Positions 34,580 through 46,660 are shown, numbered from the stretch's first letter. The stretch: 64,000 bases of DNA from Eutypa lata (GCA_022661535.1 JAKULF010000008.1:2108001-2172000), one strand, 5' to 3'. A program made the numbers and translations. The notes: generated by a model from the letters alone, not told the origin.

Positions 34580-36533
34580 ATGAAATCTACTATACCTGCT
34601 GCTGCCAGCACCCTTTTTACCTTCGCTGCTTTATTGTCATCATGCTCGGTGATACAAGCGGGCACGGTTCGTCGCAACTACTGGACACTCGGACAGACGG
34701 TCGAGACATCCAGCGGACCAGTCGAAGGCCAGGAGGCATCGGGCGGCAATGGCGTGTCCGAATATCTCGGCATCCCCTACGCCGTACCCCCGGTTGGCGA
34801 GCGCCGGTGGCTACCTCCGACGAGCTTCACCGGTAACACGACCATCAAGGCAACGAGCTTTGTAAGTACCAAGTCCCATGCCTTCTTTATACCCATTAGT
34901 TAGTCACGGCCGTTTGGTTTTGCTATGCTAAGCTAAGCCAACGACCGACCGTCATTAACAAACAAACAAACAAACAGGGACCCGGGTGTATCGAGATAGC
35001 CGGTGCGGATATAGGGGAACCCGGCAGCGGCAAGTCCGCCACGGGAAACCTCACCGAGGCCGGGAAGTACATCCTAGGCGCGATGCTGGACGCGATCCCC
35101 GAGACGGGCGAGGACTGCCTCACGCTGAACGTGTGGACGAAGCCCCAGGCCGGGGAGGGGGAGGAGAAGAAGGCCGTCCTGGTATTCATCCACGGCGGGT
35201 CCTTCATCAGCGGCAGCTCGCGCGTCCCCGTGTACAACGGGCAGCACATCGCGGGAAACCAGGACGTCGTCCTGGTTACCCTCAATTACCGCCTGAACAT
35301 ATGGGGCTTCCCGGGAGCACCCGGCAAGACGCAGAATCTCGGCCTCCTCGACCAGCGCTTGGCCCTCGAGTGGGTCCGCGATAACATTGCCGGCTTCGGT
35401 GGCGACCCGGATCGGATCACCGTGTTCGGCCAGTCTGCCGGCGGCGGCTCCGTCGACAGTAAGGAACTCTTTTTTGTCCCCAGAGTTATTCTTGTCCCTG
35501 GCTAGCTAGCGCGTTTTAGGGAGTACATTTCTTAGTCCATTCGAGTTCTCAACCCCTGGAACATGACTCTTAGAGCCTCTGAACGCACGCTGGGCTTTTT
35601 ACGTAGGTATAAAAGGGAGAAGAAATTAGCTAACTCCAGAGGTTTGCAGTGATGTCGTACGCCTTCGCCGATGACCCGATCGCCAGCGGCTTCATCTCCG
35701 AGAGCGGGGTCGTCGTCAACTTCGCCACCACGCTGCCGGCCGTGGTCGCGGGCCTGTGGTACAACGTCTCGACGGCACTCGGCTGCGGGGGCATACTCTC
35801 GGGGTCCGAGAAGGTCTTCGCGTGCATGCAGGGCAAGACCCCGGATGAGATCATGGCGGTGATCCCCTCGCCGAGCGTCACGGGCCCCTCGTTTGCCCCC
35901 GTCATCGACGAGGCGCTCGTCTTCTCGGATTACAAGCTGAGGACCCCGGCTGCGGTGCCCCTCCTCATCGGGAATAATGACAGGGAGACCGATCTGTTCC
36001 GCTACACGCTCTCGGCAGACCTGCCGGATGCCTTTTACGACCAGGCTGAGCTGGCGCTGTATACCTGCCCCGCCGCGGCGCGCGCAGACGTCGGGCGGGA
36101 AGCCGGATTTCCCACTTGGCGGTATCGGTGGATGGGCGTGTTTCCCAACACCGTCCTGTCGTACACGCCGATGACCGGGGCTTGGCACGGTTCCGAGGTA
36201 TGTTGCATTTTCTGCTCAAGGGGGGTTTATATAAAATATAGTAGATTTAGGACTGACAGACCACCCACAAACCAGCTACCCTCGCTCTTCGGCACGATGC
36301 CCGAGGTCGTTGTGTCGAACACACCTGAGCAGAATGAGATATCTGCCTACATCCAAGGGGCGTGGGCCGCGTTCGCCAAGGACCCCGTGAACGGTCTCAC
36401 CAACTACGGCGACGGCTGGCCGCAGTATGATCCCGATGGGAAGACGCTTGTCCGTCTCGGGTTCAATAACCGGACTGGGCCGAATCTGGCGGATGGGGAT
36501 GAATTTGACACAGCTTGTGGTCTTCTATCGTGA
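34580..36533 (+). CDS. Secreted type-B carboxylesterase
   Basis: Four exons (34580-34861, 34978-35458, 35650-36197, 36276-36533) encode 522 aa; all three introns close in frame. Residues 1 to about 28 form a signal peptide (hydrophobic core TLFTFAALLSSCSVIQAG). The alpha/beta-hydrolase carboxylesterase fold is clear: LGIPYAVPPVGERRW, EDCLTLNVW, FIHGGSF oxyanion hole, nucleophile S247 in GQSAGG, acidic residue E367 in NDRET and catalytic H434 in AWHGSE. GQSAGG replaces the more common GESAGG. The first intron contains an AAAC tandem repeat. Secreted members of this family hydrolyse lipid, feruloyl or xenobiotic esters; the substrate is not predictable. It is convergent with the C2H2-like gene downstream. 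Confidence 0.92.
34960..34976. repeat. (AAAC)n repeat inside intron 1 of the esterase
   Basis: About four AACA units run directly into the 3' splice site, replacing the usual polypyrimidine stretch. Confidence 0.75.
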
Positions 36534-36998
36534 AATAGATACCGTACACTCTAAAGTCAGGACCATCAATCGCTAGGAATAGGGCTTTCGCATTATCACC
36601 GTATTCATACGTAATTGGATGTAAAGTGGACTCATCGCAATGCTCAAAACATAATTCTCTAATATTAACCTTCTTTATTGGTCTTCGTTCAAGGGGCCTA
36701 CGAGGGCTGTTCACTAGCTTCCGCTTAGGCAGATGTTTTGATGGTTCTGAATAAAGTGTTATTTATTATAGCATGCTCTAATCGGCACAAGAAATCATGT
36801 AGTACGGGGTGTCTGTTTCCTTCCTTCCACCATTGCGATCCTGGAAACCAGGTAGGGGGAATCCAGCTCAAGTCTAAACAAACAGGGGATTCCAATATAC
36901 ATAAGATCAGAGGCTAAAACCAACATCGGAACGAAGGGACTTGTGGATGCGAAAGAAAAGGCTAAACGAAAACGGTAGTAGATATTGGAGATTCAATA

Positions 36999-38640
36999 TC
37001 ACTTGAAACTAGCCGGACTACCAGTCGAGCCTTCTAGAGAGCCATATGTCGAATCATCTAGATTGCCAGTAGGCAAGCCAAAGTGAATATCAGGGCTCGA
37101 CAGACGACAATCGAAATGCGTCATGTCGCCGCCATCATCCAGGGAGAACGACAGGGAGCTATCTTCACTTAACATTTGGAAGAAGTCGCCTTCGAAGAGG
37201 CTGGGAGGGTTAGGGCAGCCAACGGTGGAGGACCCTTCGATGATTGGAGGCTCAGCTTTCCGCACCGACGAGGTTCCACTGGGAGCTGGCTGGCGCTGCT
37301 CTTTGAACTGCTTGGTCATTTCACCGAGAACGCTTTGCACAATCCCTACAAATGCCGTCCTGATGCCATTGTCGAACTCATTGCACCGGTCTTCTAGCTC
37401 GTTACGCACCCGCTGCGGTAGTTCTTCGCGAACGAACTCGCCAAAGTCCAGGGATCCCTTATCGCAGTCCTGTGAGTAAGCACCATCCTCATATTCGTAA
37501 TCTGCGTAGGCATCAGTCAAGATCTACTGTCTGGGAGGGTGGAAATCCGTACATGGGGAAGGAATGCTTTTGGCGTCGGGGAAGACTGTCCGATACACTT
37601 CTTGCCAATGCTCAACTTCAGTCTTAGTTGTCGATAACTTCTTCTTAAGCTGATGAAACTGTGATTCGGTGATTCCTTCGTTATGTTTAGGGCTTGACTT
37701 GCGACAGGGATCATCTGCTCGTTGGTGGGCCTCAAGTTCCCCTGCGCTTTCAAACGCAACATAACAACGAACGCATTTATGCGGCTGCCAGTGACAGCGA
37801 TAAATGTGCTCCCTATAACCAATTAGATCAGAACACTATCCTCCAATGACTGGAATGCATACTTTAGTCGCGAGATCTTGGGCCACCCCGGACCGGTGCA
37901 GGCTTGTTTGTGTCCGTGGTTTGAAGGGTTGTTCTTGAAAAAGGGACAAGCAAATTTACGAGCGATGGGAGATTCCGTTCTAGAACGCTTGCTGCCTCGC
38001 CCTCCCTCGCCATTCTCATCCCCGTTGGAATCCGAGCCATCCGTTCCATTGCCTTGCAAGGACCGCTTTTGTCTGGTTTTCCCACGTGCGCCGTGGCTTC
38101 CAGGCAAGCATGTAGTAGCCCCTTCGCCGGATGCCGTACCTCGAGAGGAGCTTGCCGACCCTTCCTGTGCGTGGCTAGCAAAGGCAGGGTTGTTCTCAAG
38201 CCAGTCCTCCAGTAGGGCCATTAAGTTGTCTATTACGATACGCTTTCTTTGAGCGAGATATGCGTTGATTGAGCCCAGGTCGGCAAGCTGGTTGTCACTT
38301 TGGCGAGATCGGAGAATATCGCGAGTGGGCCGAGAGTTCATTTCTAGGGAATTGTTCAGACTGGAATCTTCTTCATTCGCCGTAGAGGTCGCTAGTGAAT
38401 TCACGTCGATACCAGAATCCTTGGTCAAATCCTCATTCTTGGAATGAATGGTGGAGGACACGGGACGGATATCACTTGTCACACCCTCTACGGGCTGGTC
38501 TTCGGTCTGTTCTACGTGTCAATGGCTGCCGGCTACCTAGCGACGATGGGAAAGTATCTCACGGCTTTTCTTGTGACCAGAATGTACTTGGTCCGAGGTT
38601 TGCGTGTGGTGTTTCCCAAAGTTCTCATATAATCCCTCAT
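36999..38640 (-). CDS. C2H2-like zinc-finger protein, paralog A
   Basis: Proposed exons are 38640-38563, 38506-37863, 37812-37553 and 37501-36999, giving 494 aa. The last two introns are secure. The first (56 nt, GTGAGA donor) is proposed because the main exon has no ATG at its open 5' end; the in-frame ATG at 38341 is the alternative. The core is the fungal module KFACPFFKNNP...C..GPGW...RLKEHIYRCH, then CVRCYVAF...LEAHQRADDPC, with two Cys/His clusters that could bind zinc. It is followed by a charged helix and an IPSPYYE junction. The N-terminus and middle are Ser/Gly-rich, and the C-terminal part is acidic. A nuclear, possibly DNA-binding role is inferred from the Cys/His pattern only. 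Paralog of the gene at 44373-45747 with identical intron positions. Confidence 0.75.
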
Positions 38641-39573
38641 CCTCCGGCAGACCGAAGGGCGAGCAAATCGGGTGAGCTTAATCCTATTCTGGGACTTGGA
38701 GTGGTCCACGCAACTCCGCGCCAGAATAGGTTCAAACAAAAAGGGGGGCAAGAAAAACGAATTGTGGAAAGTTATGTCTGGATTCGTTTGAATTGTACTC
38801 AGCATCTTGCGCAATAGCGAAATGGTGTAGGTTGCGTGATCCTTAGACGCCTTTGAAATTGGCAGGAGGCATCATGGGTTAGGGAAGACTCTTTGGTAGA
38901 TTTTGAGTCGTCTCTCATCTATGGACTACTGATCTGATATTCGCCGTACTAATTCATAGGTATCTCGAATGAATCCGGGGGGGGGATGGGGGGGATCAAG
39001 CTCGTAAGGCTGAGCCCCCTTCGGCTATTTATGCACTGCCACGTATCTGACGAACTCGCATTTGCGAACAACGAATTTGAGCAGCACGCAATGGCGCTCT
39101 CCAATCAAGAGCGCAGTAACTAAAATACTCCGACGCTACAATTGATTGGGACTCTCAAATGCGTCCCTAGCCGTTGTCATCCGATATCGCGCTGTGCGCC
39201 TCGGCGTGTTCAACATCGTGAGACTGCGATGAATAGACTTCCTTTAGCAGCTTGTCCAGACCATGCGCATCTTCGTTGCATCAAAACCACCATGGATTTC
39301 AATGAGGCCCTTATTCAGGTAGTTTGCGCTTCGGCGTGAGCCAACGAAGTAGTCCATAAAGTGAGTATAGAAGCATGTTTAGACCATAGTGCAAAAATAA
39401 ATGAATATACACAACATTGAATACCAAACCGCCCATTAATGCCTGGAAAGTATACAGATATTAGATATCAGATACTCGAAGGATCTATCTGCATCGTATA
39501 CATTCTCACACTCTACACTCTCCCATCTCAACAAAGTCGTGAATCGATTCAATTGGTGGTAATACAGTTCGGA
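38641..39573. promoter_or_regulatory. Divergent intergenic region, module 1
   Basis: Lies between the start of C2H2-like paralog A (-) and the small gene at 39574 (+), so it probably contains both promoters. A G-rich run lies near 38978-38994. No coding region is recognised. Confidence 0.4.
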
Positions 39574-39909
39574 ATGTCGTCCCATGAGTAAGTTGCTGTT
39601 ATTAGTGTCATAGTAATAGCAGATCCTATAAATTAACTCCAGAGAAGTAGTCAGCCTGAGATGTTAAGGACTTACCTCGCGGATTGCGGTTCAACAGCGA
39701 CGGAGAGACTGGTGCTTAGCAGCTATGTTCCCGATGAAGTGGCCGAAAGGACTAGAGAAGAGAGACATCGACAAACCATGATGCAAGTGAACCGATGGGC
39801 GCAGCTGTGTAAAGGAAATAGCCCTTCAATTAGTTCAGATGACCGATCGGAACAAGTCGTAATACCAGCAGGTGTTGAGACAGAGATGGCAATAGAGCAT
39901 CCATCGTAG
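39574..39909 (+). CDS. Small protein, module 1 (unknown family)
   Basis: Proposed exons 39574-39587 and 39645-39909 encode 92 aa (MSSHE, then SSQPEMLRTYLADCGS). The donor is GTAAGT, the branch-like TTAACT precedes the acceptor, and the phase-2 junction closes. An in-frame ATG at 39661 is an alternative start. The middle (EVAERTREERHRQTMMQVNRW) is a charged helix. It resembles the small protein at 42582-42874 in the segment Q-x-EM-(x)n-YLA...S..(V/A)(V/T)(D/E)RLV, and both carry a phase-2 intron a few residues before it. There is no signal peptide, membrane segment or recognised domain. Function unknown. Confidence 0.5.
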
Positions 39910-42581
39910 ACACCAATACAGCATGTGGGAATATGGGGAATGGAGGAGAAAGTGATACCAAGGGTGGACTATAATATCTAGAAGAAATGGAAAGCAGAAA
40001 AGCAGCGGCCTAGAATAGGGGAGCGATATCAATATAAGCTCTCTTTGCGTTACGCTAAACTAATCCTCCGTGCTCGCTCAACTCACACCGCCTTTGAGCT
40101 GCATTCAATTAACCATGTCAGCCATGCAGTTCAGACCACGAAAGGGGAAGTACCCACTTACTCGCCTACAATGCGAAGTAAAAATCAATTAATTATATAT
40201 AGTCAATCTTGTCTAAATGGAACAGAGCTCCTTCGTATCTGCTCTTTTCACCAATGGCTATAGAGCCCCACGCCCTGGCCGTAGTGGGGATTGAGGTTGG
40301 GCATCGACACACTGCAAACTACCTATGGCTGTTGGAGAATCGTGGGCCTATCACACAATGCTTGATCGGAGACCAGCACCTTATATGCTATTTCAGCCAA
40401 AAAAAATTCTACTTCGTTGTCCCACATGATTTTGATAATACCCAAGGTTCGGAGACGACAATGCAGCTGAGTCCGTTCTTATGATTTGGCGGATTCGACG
40501 TCTTGAAAGGGGTTATAACACGTTAGAACACGTGTTCTAATGAGAGAGTAGTTGGTAGCAGCTAAATCTACATGCGCCAATGGCAAGCTATTCCTGAGAG
40601 CTTAAACATCATATCTGTAGCGTCTACAAGCTATGTGTATCAGCTAGATTGGCTGATATGTGTATGCTGTATGATGCTGGGAACGTTACTATCATTAAAT
40701 GAGCCAACTGTCTCGTATTAAAACTGGTAGATACATAGCTTCTGTGGAAATAAAATTATTAATGCGATTAATACAAGGTTTCACGCCGAGAATATGGCGA
40801 GTTTATTATATATTGTTAATCCGTCATGACATTATGAGACAAGGAGCAGAATATGTACATCACCTTTACGCCGAATAGACAATATATAACCCAAAGTAGT
40901 ACATATTAAATAATAGTAGTTTATATACAATAAGGTACGCGGGCGGTTTCTCAGAATCTTGTCGGAGCTTGGTCGTAATATCTAATAACTTATTAAATAT
41001 TAAGTGCTTATACTTCGTACCAAACGGGCAAATTCAATTAAGTAAATTCAAATGGCAGTAATGTTTCACTTTCAGCTCGTAAACGAGACGGGCTATATAT
41101 TATCTAATTTATGGTCGATTTCAGATATTTGATATTAAGTATATGTAACACTCACTGGTAAAAATACTACATTATATCACGAAGACTGATATTCTGATCC
41201 GATCTTAAAAGTTAAAACGAACTCCGGTAAACACAACTCGGCCAGGTATGCAGCGGTTCCTGTATGTTTCGTCGAAGTAAGACTGCTCAAAAGTTCTTCT
41301 GACAGCGGCTGTTTGGCCATAATGCCTTACACAAGTTTGATGTATGTACTTATACATGTCCGAAAAGTCCTACTTAACAATGCTGAGAAAGGTGATTCAT
41401 GTATTGATATGTTAGACAGCAGTAGTTTCAAGGTCTTCCTCTTTCTCGTAAGGAGCCATTTATAAATGCTCCTAAGTAGAGATGTACCACCGTGGATATA
41501 ATTTGGTTATTTTGGGAATAGTACGCGAGTCTCCATTCGTTCTGAATTCCTGAAGAATCACTCTTCGTGACGCTCTTATCGAGTATATATCTGGTGGGGA
41601 ATGTGTTCCAAATTCCAATAATGTTGACATATGTACGAGTTAATAGAAGGAATGCAAGATCACCAGAGTATTGGGTGGAGGGGTTTTCCGTGTAATTACT
41701 CATAGTTAATGACGACTGAGATCTCGTCATTACGGTATAAATGACACTTGTATGTAGTATGTCTCCCTGTGTTTGAGATTGAGGGGCTCTGGACAATCAT
41801 AAGCATACTAGAAATGATATATAGCTAGTGTAGCGTCTACTACAGTCGTATACCAAGGTCATCTACGCTGTCATCAATATGCGTACCACCCCTTAAACTA
41901 CTAGCCGCTGTAGCAGCCAACCATAACGACTCCTAGACAAGGCAAATCGATTAGAGGATCAATGACACCTTCAATATGACTCTACATGCAATGCGACGCA
42001 CACAGTTAGACCAATATACTGCCGCGAAATAGAACTATTGGACGCTCTGGTTAGGCAGCGACGAGAACTCCGTGCTACACGAGTTCCTATTTGACATTCC
42101 AACATAGTCACGAGATGACTAACACCGTGTAGAACGATAAGGTGATGCCCGACGATGCACGTCAACGACGCACGCTCCAATGTCCAAGCTCATTACGATG
42201 GGGCCTGGAGGTTATTGGCTCCTCGAGGTGGAGTGCCAGGGCGACATAGTGCCCACACCTTACGACTACACTACGTGCACCCCCGAGAAAGAAAGAAATA
42301 AAAAAACTTCTCAAGGATTTCCCTTTTCAGGAGGACTGAGAGATGCTCATAGGCTGGCAGTGAGTTCTCATCGGCGGCAAGTGCATAAGTGTGGCAAGAC
42401 ATGGGTGTATGGCGGTGAGTTGGAGCAGGGGGGGTGCGAAGATTTTTGCGTAACCCAAGAAGCTTATATTAATTGCACCCTTCATCCTCGTAATTTCCCT
42501 GCCGTTTTCCTCTCTTCGTCTCTGGTATATAATGCCAACCATATTCGTACAAATTCTCGTCCTTGTTCTCCAACTTGCTTC
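39910..42581. other. AT-rich spacer between the two mirror modules
   Basis: About 2.7 kb, AT-rich especially at 40600-41200. Open frames at 40254-40484 (+), 41428-41796 (-) and 42180-42590 (+) show no known motif and no convincing splicing. No terminal repeats typical of a transposon were seen. Confidence 0.45.
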
Positions 42582-42874
42582 TTAGCTTGAACCCGATCCC
42601 GATGGCCTCCCTTGAGATTGTCTGACCAGCGCATTCAGTTGTTCCGCCTTCAGTGCCAAGCTGTCGTGGAGGGCTTGGTCTGTAATCGTCGTGCCAGAGA
42701 CTAGCCTGTCTACTACAGTAGAACTCCCGGCTAGGTAGTTCATCATCATCTCAGACTGAGCCGGTTGCCCGTACCTATGGAATGAGATTAGCTTATAATG
42801 TCTGTCGGGCAACAGCTATGATTCCCTTACGCGGCATCTGAGGTCTTGCTAGTGTTGCGAGATGGCTGCGACAT
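42582..42874 (-). CDS. Small protein, module 2 (unknown family)
   Basis: Two exons (42874-42831, 42774-42582) encode 78 aa. The donor is GTAAGG, TAAGCTAATC provides a branch-like site, the acceptor is ATAG, and phase 2 closes (GC+G). The protein begins MSQPSRNTSKTSDAA; the second exon carries YGQPAQSEMMMNYLAGSSTV, then DRLV and a C-terminal helix (LALKAEQLNALVRQSQ) before a Gly/Ser tail. It is the apparent paralog of the small protein at 39574-39909. No signal peptide or membrane segment. Its 5' end faces the gene at 43777 and, beyond it, C2H2-like paralog B. Function unknown. Confidence 0.6.
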
Positions 42875-43776
42875 GTTGGTTCTCGACTATCTTGGATAGG
42901 TCTTTAAGTGCGCCCTTTCGAGTGCTAAGGCTTATTCGATTTCGATTTCGACTGGACCTCTGTGTATTCAAGGAACTGTGATTGGTAATTCTTCTTCTCT
43001 ATTGTCTTCAGTTGTTCTATCGCTGTGGTTTAGAATCATGTTGAGGATCATCGATGTTGGCCCGGCCCATCGCCCATTTTTATCATTCGTGGAACCAGTG
43101 GCAGCTCGCGCGAAAGCGCGACGGATAGCCCTCGAAGGCATATCTGCTCGCTCTCGCATTCTGGGGATATAGCATCATCCCCGTCACTGAAGGCGGCGCA
43201 TACTTGTGCTCATGGTCCTGAGAGCTCCCTGGGTAGCCGACAATCACCTCGTAGCTTGCTTGCGCCGGCGAGGACGGCTTTAATCAATGCCGAACACGCA
43301 TAAGCGTAATACATGCCCATCGGCGTGACTGTCGACTCCGCTATCCGTGTATCCAGACAAATCAGCGTCGAGTGCCCAGTTCGCTGCACTCATGATTGGA
43401 GAGCATCGCCGACAGCGCATTATCTCCACCTCGTTTTGCGCGAGGGCGCAAAACTGCGGCTGTATAAAAATGTGCTTCTGGATCTGACCCCGGCGTGAAT
43501 TTCCTTTCCCCCGCTTTTTGTCTCCTCCTGCAAAGAGATTATTCGTGTGATTCCCGAACCGTAGCTCTGTGTTGAACCAAAGGGGCGTGTCTTTTGCGCT
43601 TCCTGCATGCCTTCCTTTAGGGGCCCCCGACAAATCAGTGAAAACGCCAAACCCGCAACGGTAGTGAGACAAGCCAATCCCTCAACCATCACCCACTCGT
43701 GATGAATTCCTACTGGATCTAAAGGAAATGTGAGGACTGCGCTCGACTTAATGTCTTTTATTTACTCCCTGCGGCA
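42875..43776. promoter_or_regulatory. Divergent intergenic region, module 2
   Basis: Lies between the module-2 small gene (-) and the gene at 43777 (+). It is GC-richer than its surroundings. Weak open frames occur on both strands (42978-43172 +; 43420-43689 -). The latter begins MVEGLACLTTVAGLAF and could be a small gene, but nothing decides it. Confidence 0.35.
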
Positions 43777-44218
43777 ATGCTTGACGTGGTACTGATCTCT
43801 CCCGACTTGGACCCGACGTACTTCGCCAGAAATTGCTCGACTAACTCGTTCAACTCTGTTGATTACACCTGGAATAAAACCAGAGCCCACCTTGTGGCTC
43901 GCTGGAAAAAAATCACATCCACGCGCCAGAAACATCGTGTCTGGCGAGATAGGGCCAAAGCTTCTTACTATCGTCATAGAAACCAATCTCCCCAACCACT
44001 ACCACTAGAACCGAACCAGGACATCATCCCGGTAAGATACATCGCATCCATCTTTCGCCATAGGCTAATGATATATGCAGACAGGTGTAGATACACCTGT
44101 GGTTTATACTTTCGGGTCCTACCGAGCTGAAGACATACTGCTCACTGAAAGTAATTTTGGATTCAAGTACGCTCTAGTGGAGGTTCCCTTCCGGTGTAAT
44201 ATACTGAGTATAAAATAG
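43777..44218 (+). CDS. Two-exon gene of unknown family
   Basis: Exons 43777-44031 and 44081-44218 give 130 aa. The 49-nt intron has donor GTAAGA, a GCTAATG branch and acceptor TGCAG, and it closes in phase 0 into a second open stretch (TGVDTPVVYTFGSYRAED) ending at TAG 44216-44218. The first exon has a basic Trp-containing region (WNKTRAHLVARWKKITSTRQ). No known domain is recognised. Alternatively this is the 5' end of C2H2-like paralog B. A weaker donor at 44151 (GTAATT) joined to an acceptor at 44249-44250 would remove the stop and continue in frame, giving one 561-aa protein. Confidence 0.45.
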
Positions 44219-44372
44219 ATTTACTGCACCAATTCAACCTTATGTGACAGATATCGTGCCATGCCTGAACGTGTTTGATGTAAACAGAGAAACATTGAAC
44301 CCGGCACAAGAAGGATTTGCTACTGGGACACCGTCGACGCGACTACCGTGGGATCCCGTATCAGTCGATCCT

Positions 44373-45747
44373 ATGGAGAAGAATAGGAGGGCAAGCGCTG
44401 CTTCACGATCCAGCCATTGCCAACGCAACGAGATAGAGAACGGCTTGACGCCAGAGCAATTTCTTGAGAAAAAGAAGGCGGAAGGTGTTGCGCTGGTAAT
44501 GGCTGCGTTCAACAAATGGCTCGACAAGAAGCTTGCCGTCGCGTCGTATGCTTACGAGACAGCTGGCGCGTCGGGCAACTCTACGGCCAGTGGCGGTATT
44601 GGAAGCCAGGGTTCTGGTGGCAACGGGCAGTCCGAAAGGTCGTCGAGACGGCCGAAGCGGCAGCTCGATGGAGGTGACTTGAATAATTCGCTGTCTGGCG
44701 GCGACGAGAATGGCCGGGACAAAGGCGGCAACAAGCGCGCCAAGAAGGACCCGGAGGCTGGGCGAAAATTCGCATGCCCTTTCTATAAGCATGACCCTAG
44801 AACTCATCGAAAGGAGAGGACATGCTGTGGTCCTGGATGGGACTCTATCCACCGTCTTAAGTAGGTTACTTTGATCCAGTCTCACTTGTAGCCACCAAGT
44901 TTACTCACACTTACCAAGGGAACATTTATACCGCAAGCATCGACTCCCGAAACATGCCTGCCCTAGGTGTGGTGAGTCTTTCGGGGGCGCTAACGGGCTC
45001 ACTGCGCATCTTCGTGCAGACATAACCTGCAAGACGGTCGACATAGGGCCTGTGGATGGGATTGACGAGGAGATGGAATCGAAGCTCAAGGTCCGAAAAA
45101 CCCAGTCTGGTTTAACAGAGGAGGAGAGATGGCTGGAAATCTATCTCATTCTCTTCCCGAAGGCGAACCGTGAGAAAATCCCAAGTCCATGTAAGCAAGC
45201 TTCTTGCTGCTATAGTAGCTGATGTGCCATAAAAATATCTATGAATGCCACTGACATAACACGTGCAGACTATGACGGCACCGATGGGCTCGGACAGGCG
45301 ACGTCAGCGGCGGAGTGGAAGACGATGGAGCGACGCATCCGCAAGGAACTGCCGAAGTACGTGCAAAAGAAAGTTGAGCACAAATTCGAGCTGGTCAACA
45401 TGGAGATGCTGGAGGGGCTCCCGGGCATCATACGCGACGGGCTGCACGAGCTCCTCGGGTCAAGTGAGTCTCCTGCGGAGTCCCCCGCTGGATCCCCAAA
45501 GCCCGCTTCTGTCGCCGTGGATTGCCTTCCCCCCATCGTTCTGGAAGAACCCCCTCACGCCGACGCCACCGCCGCTGCCGACGAGGGGGAGAGTGCGCTT
45601 ACATTTGATCCCTTGGATTATCTCACGTCGGGGTTCGGATTCCAACCCGATCAATTCGATTTTGACAGCATCTTCAACTGCAACGAGACTGGGTCGGACT
45701 CGGGATACGCGTCCGGCAGCACTGGAAGAGGTGTGGCCTTTGTGTAA
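44373..45747 (+). CDS. C2H2-like zinc-finger protein, paralog B
   Basis: Exons 44373-44860, 44919-45190 and 45269-45747 give 412 aa from the first in-frame ATG. The frame is open upstream to about 44216 without an ATG, so the true start may lie in an earlier exon (see the gene at 43777). The core reads KFACPFYKHDPRTHRKERTC, then CGPGWDSIHRLK, EHLYRKHRLPKHACPRCGESF and LTAHLRADITC, giving two Cys/His clusters as in paralog A. Then come a charged linker, the IPSPYYDG junction and a helical acidic C-terminus (PKYVQKKVEHKFELVNMEML). Both introns fall at exactly the same residues and phases as in paralog A (inside RLK, phase 2; after IPSP, phase 1). A regulatory role is plausible; DNA binding is unproven. 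Confidence 0.75.
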
Positions 45748-46660
45748 GGTGAGGATTGGGCCCTTCGTTATGCTTGTGGTTCTCTTAGAGTTTGGTTTGC
45801 ATTTTCTGTCGGTTGACTTGACTAAACCCAAACCATTCCTTTGGCAACGTTTCAAATGAAGTCTATCGATGGCCGTAGGTTGAAAGGAGTATTTCAAAGT
45901 AAACATTGCGCTTTCATATCTAGCTCAGTATAATGCTGCACGTTCTTTTTGAGCCTTTGATCTCATTTAAATCAATATATTCCCAATTGGTAGTTCTAGA
46001 AATCTTGCATTACTATTGAGACTGGTGATAGACGGATTTAATGGTGAATAGAGTATTTCCGGACATCTTCTTGGTCGGATAACGCCTGTGTTCTAAAGGT
46101 GAAAAGGTGGGGACGATGGATGAAATTTAGCAAGCTGAACCCTGTCAGCCCTATCAGCTCCTCTCAGCTCTTTCAGCCCCGTGTAACGTTGGTATGTTCT
46201 TTATATGCGATAACTCCGATGGATCCAGATGGTGCCCGGGGTTTGGTAGAGGGTTTTCTTAGTTATATAAACGGGGAAGATGCGCGCACCGCTTTGAAGA
46301 TCAACTCTACTACTTCAAGTATCGTACCGTGACGACGATGCTTTATCGCGGCGGAAAACGCCATCAAAGCTGGAACATGAAGTGGAGCAATATCTGATTA
46401 GCTTCATTGACTTACACAGATACAGGAGTAGCGTGTGTGGCGTGTCTTGTACTAATTTCTGACCTGTCCACTTGGCAGTCGTTCCTTCTTCTGATTCCAG
46501 TGCCCATCGGGACCCGAGAATTTAGTTATTACCCAGGCAAGACCCTGATTAAAATGCGGCCAGGTCATGGCCGTCTTTGACCTTCTGGAGATGACTTTCC
46601 ACATCGGAGGGCTTTCCTTTACTCCCTGGCTGCATATCGAAACGAGTATTCAAGATCGGA
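45748..46660. other. Intergenic region, presumptive UGT promoter
   Basis: Lies between paralog B and the UDP-glycosyltransferase, both on the + strand. A short direct repeat of TCAGC(C/T)-type words occurs at 46146-46180. No gene is recognised. Confidence 0.45.

Noticed and set aside
41428..41796. 122-aa minus-strand frame in the AT-rich spacer
   Set aside because: No upstream ATG start and no domain; probably chance.
42180..42590. 136-aa + strand frame overlapping the end of the module-2 small gene
   Set aside because: It has a real ATG but no recognisable motif, overlaps a better-supported gene on the other strand and has no splice signals; left as unresolved.
43420..43689. Minus-strand frame beginning MVEGLACLTTVAGLAF, divergent from the 43777 gene
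   Set aside because: The start resembles small fungal proteins with a hydrophobic N-terminus, but no homolog, splice or composition evidence decides it.
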